This document shows, piece after piece, positions 23,538 through 30,791 of a stretch of 60,811 nucleotides of DNA. Source of the stretch: Gemmatimonadota bacterium (GTDB taxonomy: Bacteria; Gemmatimonadota; Gemmatimonadetes; Gemmatimonadales; GWC2-71-9); NCBI GenBank assembly GCA_003220795.1, contig QHTK01000052.1, positions 591 through 61,401 on the forward strand, written 5' to 3'. A program made the translations under genes and the position numbers. The notes beneath the pieces are model-generated. The model ran no database searches. It worked only from the letters and a program-made list of their open reading frames with translations, and was not told where the DNA came from. How positions within the stretch are numbered: position 1 is the first letter of the stretch; the number at the start of each line of letters is the position of its first letter.

Positions 23538-25063
23538 AGCGAGTCCCGCGGGGGCGAACCGGGCTGGCCCGCGGGGCGCGGCCGGCGCGGCGGCTCGTCG
23601 TCGCCCTGTCCCGGGCGGGGCCGCGCCCCGGCCCGGGGCGGCGCGGGCGAGCCGGCCTGGGACATCCGCGACGGCGCCGGGTCGAGGGTGGGGCCGCGCG
23701 GCCCGGGCACGGGCGGCGCTACGCGGGCGACGGGCGGGAGCTCCCGGAGTGCCTCGCCTTCCACACCGAGCGACTGGGCCAGAAAATCCTCCGCCGCCGC
23801 GAACGCGGGGCTGTCGCCGCCGCGCAGCGCGAGCGTGTAAGGGGACGCCGGGTAGCGCGAGTCGAGCGCCGCGACGAGCGAATCGCGCGCGTCCGGGAGC
23901 AATGCGAGCGCCGCCACGAGCGCCTTCGCCGCGAACGGCGACGCCGGATGCGCCCGCGCAAAATCGACGAACAACCGCCCGGCGAGGTGCGGTGCGCCCA
24001 GGGAATCCCGTACCAGCTCGGCGGTGCGGAACTGCCCTCCCTCCTGCACGTCCTCGACATCGAGCACGTGACGGAACAGGGCGTCGAGCGCACGGGCGTC
24101 GGCGGTCGCGCCGGATTGGACCAGTGTGCCGAGCCGAGCGCGCACGGCGACGAGGTCCGCCACGCTGTCGGCCTGGGTGGCGAGCATCCGGAGCGCCCGC
24201 ACGCGAGCCTCAAGCCCCTCGAGCGAGTCCGGCATGAGGGCGACGACCTGCGCGTAGCGGGCGCCCGCCGCCGGAGCGCGGCCGGCAGTGAACAGCCGGT
24301 CGCCATCGGCCAACAGCAGGCGACCTCGCGCCCCGGTCGGCAGGCGTCTCCCCTCCTGGGCGAGCAGCTCATCCAGCGTCCGACTCGCGGTGTCCGGCCC
24401 GGCCCAATGCGCGACCTCGTCGAGCAGCGGCCCCCAGTCGCCCTCGCGGACGCGGCGGCGCGCCAAGGTGTCGAGCAGCGCCACGGCCTCCGGCGCACGT
24501 CCCGCCGCGAGGAGCACGCGCGCGCGCGCCGGCGCGGCCGCGGGCGCCGCCGACCGGGCATACCACTCCGCGGCAGCGCTATAGTCACCCGAGAGCTCCG
24601 CGGCGCGACCCGTGAGCAACGCCGCCTGGGAGCGGCGCCCGGCATCGCTTGAGGTCGTCACGTCGGCCACCTGACGCGCGGCCGTGGCCGGAGCGTTTCC
24701 CGCAAGCGTGCACTCGGCCAGCGCGAGCGCCGCGCGCTCGCGCAGCGCCTCCGACCGCACCACGCGCGCCGCGGCGCCGAGCGGGATCGCGGCGCGGTCG
24801 CAGGCGCCGCTCTTGGCGAGCCCCTCTCCCTGCAGCACGAGTGCAGCTTCGGCCCAGCGACTCCGCGGATGCTGTACGACGACGGACTCGGCCTTCATCG
24901 CGGCGCGCGCCCAATAGGATCGCGCGTCGAAGGAGCTGCCCCGCTGCTCCGCCCGGCGCGCTTCCTTCGCGAGCTGCTCGGCGCTCCACATCGCGTTGTA
25001 GTAAACGCAACCCGCCGCTCCGGCCCCTGCCACCACCAGGAGCAGGATCGGCACGCGGCTCAT
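23534..25063 (-). CDS. Large helical lipoprotein, unknown role
   Basis: 509 residues. Signal peptide with lipobox GAAGC at about residues 15-19, then CVYYNAMWSAEQLAKEA and a long Ala/Leu/Arg-rich helical body with TPR/Sel1-like pairs (RAAELSGDYSAAAEWYARSA). The last ~60 residues are Pro/Gly/Arg-rich and disordered. Probably periplasmic and outer-membrane anchored. Overlaps both neighbours by 4 nt. Position beside a cell-wall amidase hints at an envelope role, but no catalytic motif is visible. Confidence 0.75.
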   Translation of the reverse strand: MSRVPILLLVVAGAGAAGCVYYNAMWSAEQLAKEARRAEQRGSSFDARSYWARAAMKAESVVVQHPRSRWAEAALVLQGEGLAKSGACDRAAIPLGAAARVVRSEALRERAALALAECTLAGNAPATAARQVADVTTSSDAGRRSQAALLTGRAAELSGDYSAAAEWYARSAAPAAAPARARVLLAAGRAPEAVALLDTLARRRVREGDWGPLLDEVAHWAGPDTASRTLDELLAQEGRRLPTGARGRLLLADGDRLFTAGRAPAAGARYAQVVALMPDSLEGLEARVRALRMLATQADSVADLVAVRARLGTLVQSGATADARALDALFRHVLDVEDVQEGGQFRTAELVRDSLGAPHLAGRLFVDFARAHPASPFAAKALVAALALLPDARDSLVAALDSRYPASPYTLALRGGDSPAFAAAEDFLAQSLGVEGEALRELPPVARVAPPVPGPRGPTLDPAPSRMSQAGSPAPPRAGARPRPGQGDDEPPRRPRPAGQPGSPPRDSL

Positions 25064-26286
25064 GGCCCACCTGCCGGCGCAGCGACGAGCTTGCGCTCGA
25101 ACTCGAGCAGATAGGCCACGATGCCGTCGGCGATCGCCGACGCGATTTTGTGCTGTCCGAGGCTCGACCCCAGGAACGCCGCGTCGGTGCGATTGGTCGC
25201 GAAACCGGTCTCGACGAGAATGGCCGGCCGCCGCGCCGTGGTGAGCACCATGAAGCCCGCCTGCTGCACCCCGCGATCACCCCCCGGGTGGACGGCGACG
25301 GCCTTATCCTGAACGAGCTCGGCGAGACGCGCCGATTCCCGCAGGTACTCATTCAGCTGGAGGTCTTTCAGGATGAAGTCGACCGGTCCCCGCGATCCCC
25401 CCGTGGGCGTGCTCTCGAAGCGGAGCGCGTCGTTCTCCATCTTGGCGACGCGCTCCTGGTCTTCCGTCTTGGCGTCCGATAAGAAGTACGTCTCGACGCC
25501 GCTGGTCCGCTCGACGCTTCTTCCGGCCGGCATGGCGTTGACGTGGATACTGACGAACAGGTCGCACTCCGCCCGACAAGACGCACCGCGGTCGGCGAGG
25601 TCGATCAACGTGTCGCTGGTGCGCGTGAGCAGCGCCGCGATGCCGCGGCGGGTGAGCTCGGCCCGCAGCAGCCGCGCGACCGCGAGCGTGATGTCCTTCT
25701 CGACCAGCCCGCCGGAGAAGAACCGGCCCGGATTCCCCGGGTCCGCGCCGCCGTGGCCGGGATCAATGACCACCGCGTGGTGGTGGCGCAAACCGGTGAG
25801 CGGATTCGGCGCGTTGGCCGGACGACCGACCGGCGGGGGGACGGGGGCGGCGGCGGGTGCCGTGGCCGCGGGGGGAGGCGCGGCGGCAACGGCGCCCGCG
25901 ACGGGCAGCTCCTCGAGTCGCGTGGCCACGGCATTCCAGTGATAGCGCGCTCCCAGGGCCCGCGGCACGCAGTCGGCGAGCCAATGGAGCGGCAGGAACA
26001 GCGTGTCCCGCGCGACGTAGGGCTCTCCCACGAGCCCGTAGACTACGCCGCCGGCGCGCACGAACGGCGCGCCGAGCTGGAACACGAAGATCGCGCCGCC
26101 GAGCGCCACAGTGGCGCGCGATCCTTCGAGGGCCGCGCTGAGGCCGAGCGGGCGCGCCAGCAGCGGCGCCGCTACGGCCGAGCTGCCGCGCTCCGTGGCG
26201 ATCGGGACGATCGTCTCGCCGCGCGGCGTGACAATGACGACCTGCGGCGGCGCGACGATCAGGAGGAGGCAGGCGAGCGGAATCAT
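25060..26286 (-). CDS. N-acetylmuramoyl-L-alanine amidase (Amidase_3)
   Basis: Zinc amidase that cuts the MurNAc-L-Ala bond in peptidoglycan. 408 residues: an N-terminal hydrophobic export signal, a domain resembling the copper-amine-oxidase N-terminal fold (GEPYVARDTLFLPLHWLAD), a Pro/Ala linker, then the catalytic domain with zinc ligands in VVIDPGHGGADPG, the Glu of EKDITLAVARLL, the His of DLFVSIHVNAMP and the catalytic Glu in ILVETGFATN. The ATG at 26286 overlaps the smpB stop (ATGA). Confidence 0.92.
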   Translation of the reverse strand: MIPLACLLLIVAPPQVVIVTPRGETIVPIATERGSSAVAAPLLARPLGLSAALEGSRATVALGGAIFVFQLGAPFVRAGGVVYGLVGEPYVARDTLFLPLHWLADCVPRALGARYHWNAVATRLEELPVAGAVAAAPPPAATAPAAAPVPPPVGRPANAPNPLTGLRHHHAVVIDPGHGGADPGNPGRFFSGGLVEKDITLAVARLLRAELTRRGIAALLTRTSDTLIDLADRGASCRAECDLFVSIHVNAMPAGRSVERTSGVETYFLSDAKTEDQERVAKMENDALRFESTPTGGSRGPVDFILKDLQLNEYLRESARLAELVQDKAVAVHPGGDRGVQQAGFMVLTTARRPAILVETGFATNRTDAAFLGSSLGQHKIASAIADGIVAYLLEFERKLVAAPAGGP

Positions 26287-26738
26287 CCGCGCCGCGTCCG
26301 CATGTGACGGGCCAGCTCCCGCTCCTCGGCTCGACGCTTCAGGTCCTCGCGCTTGTCGTGCAGCTTCTTCGCCTTGGCGAGCGCGATCGCCACCTTGGCG
26401 ATGCCGTCCTTGAAATACAACTCGAGCGGCACGATGGTGAGTCCCTTGCGGCTCGTGCCGCCGATCAGCTTGCGGATCTCGTGTCCGTGGAGCAGCAGTT
26501 TGCGGGAGCGGGCGGGAGGCGGGTTGTTGTAGCTGCCCGGCAAGTACGCGGAGATCGTCAAGCCTTCGAGCCACACCTCGCCGTTCCTCACGTGCGCGTA
26601 GGCTTCTCCCAGGCTCGCCTTCCCGGCGCGCAGCGACTTGACCTCCGTTCCCGTCAGCACGAGGCCGGCCTCCCACGTCTCAAGGAGATGGTAGTCATGG
26701 CGCGCCCGCGGATTCCGGGCGATGGCGAGCTTGTCCAC
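26283..26738 (-). CDS. smpB: SsrA-binding protein SmpB
   Basis: Partner of tmRNA in ribosome rescue. 151 residues with ARHDYHLLETWEAGLVLTGTEVKSLR condensed in the N terminus, AYLPGSYNNPPPARSRKLLLH and the C-terminal KAKKLHDKREDLKRR. Starts with GTG at 26738. The ssrA gene itself is not in this window. Confidence 0.96.
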   Translation of the reverse strand: MDKLAIARNPRARHDYHLLETWEAGLVLTGTEVKSLRAGKASLGEAYAHVRNGEVWLEGLTISAYLPGSYNNPPPARSRKLLLHGHEIRKLIGGTSRKGLTIVPLELYFKDGIAKVAIALAKAKKLHDKREDLKRRAEERELARHMRTRRG

Positions 26739-26786
26739 CGGGCATGGGCAAGATAGAAACCGGCGCGAGAGGGGTCAAGCCAAGAG

Positions 26787-26816
26787 TTGACTTGAGGTTA
26801 TACCGCGGCTTAGATT
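26787..26816 (+). promoter_or_regulatory. Promoter of tRNA-Leu
   Basis: TTGACT at 26787-26792, 18 bp spacer, TAGATT at 26811-26816; the tRNA starts 17 bp after the -10. The A+T-rich block stands out between smpB and the tRNA. Confidence 0.65.
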
Positions 26817-26833
26817 CGCCGTCCCCGCCCTTC

Positions 26834-26917
26834 GCCGAAGTGGTGGAACTGGTAGACGCGCTGGCTTCAGGAGCCAGTGGGCGCAAGCCCGTGGGGGTTC
26901 GAGTCCCCCCTTCGGCA
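26834..26917 (+). tRNA. tRNA-Leu (anticodon CAG)
   Basis: 84 nt. Acceptor GCCGAAG pairs with CTTCGGC, discriminator A at 26917; no CCA is encoded. The anticodon arm is CTGGC-TTCAGGA-GCCAG with CAG at the centre. A class II variable arm (GGGCGCAAGCCC) and T arm with GGTTCGAGTC loop follow. It reads CTG leucine codons, common in this G+C-rich DNA. Confidence 0.95.
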
Positions 26918-26925
26918 CTACGAAC

Positions 26926-26964
26926 TAGACGGATAGACGGGTAATCTGCCCGTCTATCCGTCTA
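26926..26964. repeat. Perfect 16-bp inverted repeat between tRNA-Leu and the cysteine operon
   Basis: Arms 26926-26941 and 26949-26964 are perfectly complementary with a seven-base loop (TAATCTG). The right arm is made of the first two units of the adjacent octamer repeat. It starts nine bases after the tRNA. It could act as a terminator-like barrier between the convergent tRNA and cysteine transcripts, but there is no T run. Confidence 0.85.
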
Positions 26965-27013
26965 TCCGTCTATCCGTCTATCCGTTTATCCGTTTATCCG
27001 TCTATCCGTCTAG
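26950..27013. repeat. Eight tandem copies of an 8-bp unit (CCGTCTAT)
   Basis: Units 1-4 and 7 read CCGTCTAT, units 5 and 6 CCGTTTAT, unit 8 CCGTCTAG. The last unit contains the TAG stop of the convergent carrier/E1/rhodanese fusion gene. The array is A+T-richer than its surroundings. Copy number of such arrays can change by slippage, though here only the very end of the gene would be affected. Confidence 0.95.
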
Positions 27014-28455
27014 TATCTCGGCAGTGTCGGGTCCACGTTGACGGCCCACGCATCGATCCCGCCGCGCAGGCTGCGCACCTTCGCGAAGCCCGCCGCCTTC
27101 AGGATCTCGAGCGCCTTGAGCGAACGCGCGCCGTGGTGGCAGTGGGTCACCACCTCGCGGTGACCGTCCAGCTCGCCCAGGCGGTCCGGCAGCTCGCCTA
27201 GCGGAATCAGCACGGACCCGTCGATGTGGGCGATCTCGTACTCGTGCGGCTCGCGCACGTCGATCACGAGGAGGTCGGGGTTCCGGTCCCATTCGGCCTT
27301 GAGCTCCGACGCCGTGATTTCCGCGCCGTCGTACGACGGCTCTGCGCCGATGCCGCAGAACGCTTCGTAATCGATCAGCGCGGTCACGCTGGGCCGCGGG
27401 CCGCACACCGGACAGTCGGGATCCTTAGCCAGCTTGAGCTCCCGGAACTGCAGCTTCAGAGCGTCGAAGAGCAGGAGGCGGCCGATGAGCGGCTCGCCCG
27501 CGCCCACAATCAGCTTGATCGTCTCCATCGCCTGGATCGAGCCGATGATCCCGGGGAGCACGCCCAAGACGCCTCCCTCGGCGCACGATGGCACGAGTCC
27601 GGGAGGCGGCGGCTCGGCATAGAGACACCGGTAGCACGGGCCTTGCTTGGCGTAGAACACCGACGCCTGCCCCTCGAATCGGAAGATCGAGCCGTAGACG
27701 TTCGGCTTGTCGAGCAGCACGCAGGCGTCGTTCACCAGATAACGCGTCGGGAAGTTGTCGGTGCCGTCCGCTACGATGTCGAAGTCGCGTATGATGTCGA
27801 GGGCGTTCTCCGAGGTCAGACGCGTCTCGAACGTCTCGACGCGGACATTTGGGTTGAGATCCCGGATGCGCTCGGTCGCCGACTCGAGCTTCGGCTTTCC
27901 CACCGTGCTGGTGCCGTGGATGATCTGGCGCTGCAGGTTCGTCTTGTCCACCACGTCGAAGTCGACCAAACCGAGCGTCCCGACGCCGGCGGCGGCGAGA
28001 TACAGGGCGGCCGGAGAGCCGAGTCCCCCGGCGCCCACGAGCAGCACGCGCGCGGCCTTGAGCTTGCGCTGCCCCTCGACCCCAACGTCCGGCAGGATCA
28101 AGTGCCGCGAGTACCGCAGAATCTCCTCGTGCGACAGCTTGGGCAGGGACACCAGATGCGGCGCCCCTCCTTGCACGGCGGTACCTCCGGCGATGCTCGG
28201 GATGATGGACACCGTGTCGCCGGGCCGGACCGGCGTCTGCTGGGCGGCGAGCTGTCGTATGTCCCGATCGTTCACGTACACGTTGACGAAGCTACGCAGC
28301 CGACCGTCGTCCGCGAACAGGTGCTTTCGCAGGGCGGTGTGCTCGCCGGAGAGCCGGTCCAGGAGCTCCGCGATGCTCGCGGCCTCGACCTGGACGGCGT
28401 CGCGTCCACCGACGTACGGGCGGAGCGGCGTGGGAATCAAGACGGTGACTGCCAT
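27010..28455 (-). CDS. Sulfur-carrier / E1-like adenylyltransferase / rhodanese fusion protein
   Basis: 481 residues with three domains. Residues 1-91: MoaD/ThiS/CysO-like beta-grasp carrier ending in the diglycine SIAGG (G90-G91). Residues ~105-350: MoeB/ThiF-type E1 domain with ATP loop GAGGLGS (141-147), GTDNFPTR, zinc pairs C274/C277 and C348/C351, and the likely transfer Cys C291 in PSCAEGGVLGVLPG. Residues ~375-481: rhodanese with active Cys C439 in THCHHGARS. The E1 should adenylate a carrier C terminus and the rhodanese supply sulfur to give a thiocarboxylate. The diglycine is internal here, so cleavage or action on another carrier is needed. Start at 28455 overlaps the JAMM gene by 19 nt. 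Confidence 0.9.
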   Translation of the reverse strand: MAVTVLIPTPLRPYVGGRDAVQVEAASIAELLDRLSGEHTALRKHLFADDGRLRSFVNVYVNDRDIRQLAAQQTPVRPGDTVSIIPSIAGGTAVQGGAPHLVSLPKLSHEEILRYSRHLILPDVGVEGQRKLKAARVLLVGAGGLGSPAALYLAAAGVGTLGLVDFDVVDKTNLQRQIIHGTSTVGKPKLESATERIRDLNPNVRVETFETRLTSENALDIIRDFDIVADGTDNFPTRYLVNDACVLLDKPNVYGSIFRFEGQASVFYAKQGPCYRCLYAEPPPPGLVPSCAEGGVLGVLPGIIGSIQAMETIKLIVGAGEPLIGRLLLFDALKLQFRELKLAKDPDCPVCGPRPSVTALIDYEAFCGIGAEPSYDGAEITASELKAEWDRNPDLLVIDVREPHEYEIAHIDGSVLIPLGELPDRLGELDGHREVVTHCHHGARSLKALEILKAAGFAKVRSLRGGIDAWAVNVDPTLPRY

Positions 28456-28889
28456 ACGGCCTTCTGCTCCTCGATGGTAATGGACTCTTCGTCGAACGCC
28501 GCGCGGTCGTCCGACAGCGTCCAGCTCGTCATTTCTCCAGCGCGGCCGCGCGCTACGCCCACGATCACGTACGAGAGCCACGGCCACGCGTGCTCCCGGT
28601 CGAAGGTCGACGGCGCAGCGGCGTGGTCGGGGTGCGAGTGATACACGCCGATGACCTCGAGCCCGTCGCGGTCGAGCTTCTCCTGGGCGCGGCGGAACGA
28701 CTCGGGATCGATGAGATAGCGGTTGCGCGCCGCGTCGGTGCGCTGATTCACGAGCGGCACGAGCAGGACGGCCACCTTGCGTCCGTCCTCGACCGTGCCG
28801 CCGATGAGCCCGCAGGCTTCGGCGGGATAGTCCGCTTCGCCGTGCTGCCGGATGGCGTTCACCTGACGGCGCTCGAGCACGAGCGTCAT
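28437..28889 (-). CDS. JAMM/MPN+ zinc metalloprotease (Mec-like)
   Basis: 150 residues with the complete JAMM motif: E24 in YPAEACGLIGG, H84-S-H86, then seven residues to S94 and two to D97. In Mycobacterium the homologous Mec protease releases cysteine from the CysO carrier after CysM joins them; related JAMM proteins trim residues after the diglycine of ThiS-like carriers. Neighbours are a CysM-like synthase (4-nt overlap) and a carrier fused to its E1, so either role fits. Confidence 0.9.
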   Translation of the reverse strand: MTLVLERRQVNAIRQHGEADYPAEACGLIGGTVEDGRKVAVLLVPLVNQRTDAARNRYLIDPESFRRAQEKLDRDGLEVIGVYHSHPDHAAAPSTFDREHAWPWLSYVIVGVARGRAGEMTSWTLSDDRAAFDEESITIEEQKAVWQSPS

Positions 28890-29866
28890 GGCGCCTCCCC
28901 GGTCAGTCGTCGGTGTTCGCTCAGATAACGGGCCCCCGAGTCGGGAGCGATGACGACGACAAACGCATCGGACGGTCGAACGGGCGGACGGTTGGACAGC
29001 GTCCGTTCCGCAGCCACGAGCGCGGCGCCGGTGGACCATCCCGCCAGCAGACCCGCCTGCTTGGCCAATTGCCGCACCGCGTCTTCCGCGTCCTCGGTGG
29101 AGACGAACTCGGTTCGATCGGGCAGCTCAGGATCGTAGATCCCGGGCACGATCGTTGTGGCCAGGTGCTTCAGGCCCTCGAGTCCGTGGAACGGTCCGTC
29201 CGGCTGTACCGCCACCACCTCGATCTCGGGGTTCAACTCCTTGAGGCGGCGGCCGGTTCCCACCAGCGTTCCCGTGGTCCCGAGCCCCGCGACCAAGTGC
29301 GTGATCCGCCCCCGCGTCTGGCGCCACAGCTCTTCCGCGGTCGTGAGATAGTGGGCCCGCGGGTTGGCCGGGTGGTTGTACTGATCGGCATACCAGAACC
29401 GGCCGGGTCGCCCAGCCGCGAGCCGACGCGCCTCTCGGATTGCGCCGTCCGAGCCCTCGAGCGGATCGGTCAGAACCACCTCCGCGCCATAGGCATCGAG
29501 CAGCGCTTGACGCTCCGCGCTCGCATTCCGCGGGACGCAGACGGTGACGCCAATCCCGGCCGCCGCGCCCAACATGGCGTAGGCGATCGCCGTATTGCCG
29601 CTCGACGCGTCGAGCAACCGCTTGCCCGGCAACTCGCCCCGGGCGATTCCGTCCCGCAGGATAAACAGCGCCGCCCGATCTTTCACCGAGCCGCCGGGGT
29701 TGAGCCACTCAGCCTTCAAGAACAACGACGGTGAGGGACGGTGGAGGTTGGTGGAGGTTGGGAAGGGAATCAGAGGCGTGTTCCCCACCAGGCCCCACAG
29801 CGCGGGCTCGCGCTGAGCGACCTCCCCCGTCCCCCACCGTCCTCCACCAACCTCCACAGCCTTCAT
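28886..29866 (-). CDS. cysM: PLP cysteine synthase, CysM (carrier-dependent) type
   Basis: 326 residues, fold type II. PLP lysine K62 in NPGGSVKDRAA, substrate loop SSGNTAIA (88-95) and phosphate-binding GLGTTGTLVGTGRRL. The block DQYNHPANPRAHY and the VAGLGTTGTLVGTGR segment resemble mycobacterial CysM, which uses CysO-thiocarboxylate, more than CysK. The Arg that selects O-phosphoserine in that enzyme seems replaced (local sequence VQPDGPFHG), so the acceptor substrate is uncertain. Two segments near the N terminus (VEVGGGRW and FPTSTNLHRPSPS) and one near residue 300 are encoded by short repeats. Confidence 0.87.
   Translation of the reverse strand: MKAVEVGGGRWGTGEVAQREPALWGLVGNTPLIPFPTSTNLHRPSPSLFLKAEWLNPGGSVKDRAALFILRDGIARGELPGKRLLDASSGNTAIAYAMLGAAAGIGVTVCVPRNASAERQALLDAYGAEVVLTDPLEGSDGAIREARRLAAGRPGRFWYADQYNHPANPRAHYLTTAEELWRQTRGRITHLVAGLGTTGTLVGTGRRLKELNPEIEVVAVQPDGPFHGLEGLKHLATTIVPGIYDPELPDRTEFVSTEDAEDAVRQLAKQAGLLAGWSTGAALVAAERTLSNRPPVRPSDAFVVVIAPDSGARYLSEHRRLTGEAP
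28970..29001. repeat. Four degenerate 8-bp units (GGACGGTC-like) inside cysM
   Basis: Consecutive units GGACGGTC, GAACGGGC, GGACGGTT, GGACAGCG. They encode a Pro/Arg-rich loop (RTLSNRPPVRPSD) near the C terminus of the synthase. The same unit recurs at 58616-58647. Confidence 0.75.
29741..29857. repeat. 17-bp perfect inverted repeat inside the 5' end of cysM
   Basis: GTGGAGGTTGGTGGAGG at 29741-29757 (part of two tandem copies of GTGGAGGTTG) is the exact complement of 29841-29857, with 83 bp between. Both arms are in coding sequence and encode atypical residues of the N-terminal region. Confidence 0.85.
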
Positions 29867-30717
29867 GCTTCGCTCCCCTTCGCGATCGGCGCCCCGACGA
29901 GGTTGCCCCATTCGGTCCACGAGCCGTCGTAGTTCTTCACCTTCTTGACGCCGAGCAGGTACTTGAGCGCGAACCAGGTGTGACTCGACCGCTCGCCGAT
30001 GCGGCAGTAGGCGATGATTTCGCTCGGCCCGTCGACCACCTTGGCGCCCTTGTACAACTGCAGCAGCTCATCATGCGGCTTGAAGGTCCCGTCCGGAGCC
30101 ACGGCCTGACTCCACGGGACGTTCTTCGCGCCGGGAATGTGACCTGCCCGCTGCGCCGTCTCCGTCATGCCGGGCGGTGCGATGATCTCGCCGACGAATT
30201 CCGGCTTCGACCGCACGTCCACCAACGCGACCTTCTTGACTTTGAGTGCCTTCTCCACGTCGGGACGCCGGGCGCGGATCGTGGCGTTCACCTTCGTCGG
30301 AACCGGATAGCTCGTCGGGCGGATGCTCGGGCGGTCGGTCACCAGCGACCGACCCTCGGATACCCATTTCGCCCGCCCGCCGTTCATCAGCTTGGCGTTC
30401 GTGTGACCGTACAGTTGCAGCAGCCAAAACGCGAACGCGGCGAACCAGTTGTTATTGTCGCCGTACAGAATCACGGTCGTCTTCGGTGTCACACCCGCCT
30501 GCGAGAGCAGCGCGGCGAACGCCTTCTTGTCCGGGATATCACGCCGGATCGAGTCGTTCAGCTGCGACTGCCAGTTCCAGCCGACCGCGCCCCGGATGTG
30601 TCCCGAGTCGTAGGCGGTCGTGTCCACGTCGACTTCGATCAACCGCAGCCCGGCATCGTTCAGGTGCTGCGCCACCCACTCGGTGGAGACCAGGGCTTCG
30701 GGGTGAGCGTATCCCAC
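29863..30717 (-). CDS. sseA: Thiosulfate sulfurtransferase (tandem rhodanese)
   Basis: 284 residues, two rhodanese domains; the active Cys is C238 in AYCRIGERSSHTWF, a thiosulfate-sulfurtransferase loop. The first domain keeps the fold (AYDSGHIRGAVGWNW, GDNNNWFAAF). It can supply persulfide sulfur to the carrier system encoded downstream. The GTG at 30717 is chosen because GGAGGT sits five bases before it; a TTG at 30729 overlaps that ribosome site. First structural gene after the palindromic operator. Confidence 0.92.
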   Translation of the reverse strand: MGYAHPEALVSTEWVAQHLNDAGLRLIEVDVDTTAYDSGHIRGAVGWNWQSQLNDSIRRDIPDKKAFAALLSQAGVTPKTTVILYGDNNNWFAAFAFWLLQLYGHTNAKLMNGGRAKWVSEGRSLVTDRPSIRPTSYPVPTKVNATIRARRPDVEKALKVKKVALVDVRSKPEFVGEIIAPPGMTETAQRAGHIPGAKNVPWSQAVAPDGTFKPHDELLQLYKGAKVVDGPSEIIAYCRIGERSSHTWFALKYLLGVKKVKNYDGSWTEWGNLVGAPIAKGSEA

Positions 30718-30735
30718 AACGACCTCCAATCGGTT

Positions 30736-30760
30736 AAACCCGACAGGGGGAGTCGGGTTT
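30736..30760. promoter_or_regulatory. 25-bp palindromic operator, IscR type 1-like, upstream of the cysteine operon
   Basis: Perfect arms AAACCCGAC (30736-30744) and GTCGGGTTT (30752-30760) with a seven-base centre. Length and arms match the type 1 IscR pattern (CCGACT...GTCGGG in 25 bp). It lies between the Rrf2 regulator gene and the rhodanese gene. A -35-like TTGACA (30763-30768, minus strand) with eight T residues before it lies just upstream, so the palindrome would cover the -10 region. Confidence 0.75.
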
Positions 30761-30791
30761 CATGTCAAAAAAAACAATTGGGTTGGCGGGA

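Noticed and set aside
26950..27013. CRISPR array
   Set aside because: The units are 8 bp with no spacers and there are no cas genes.
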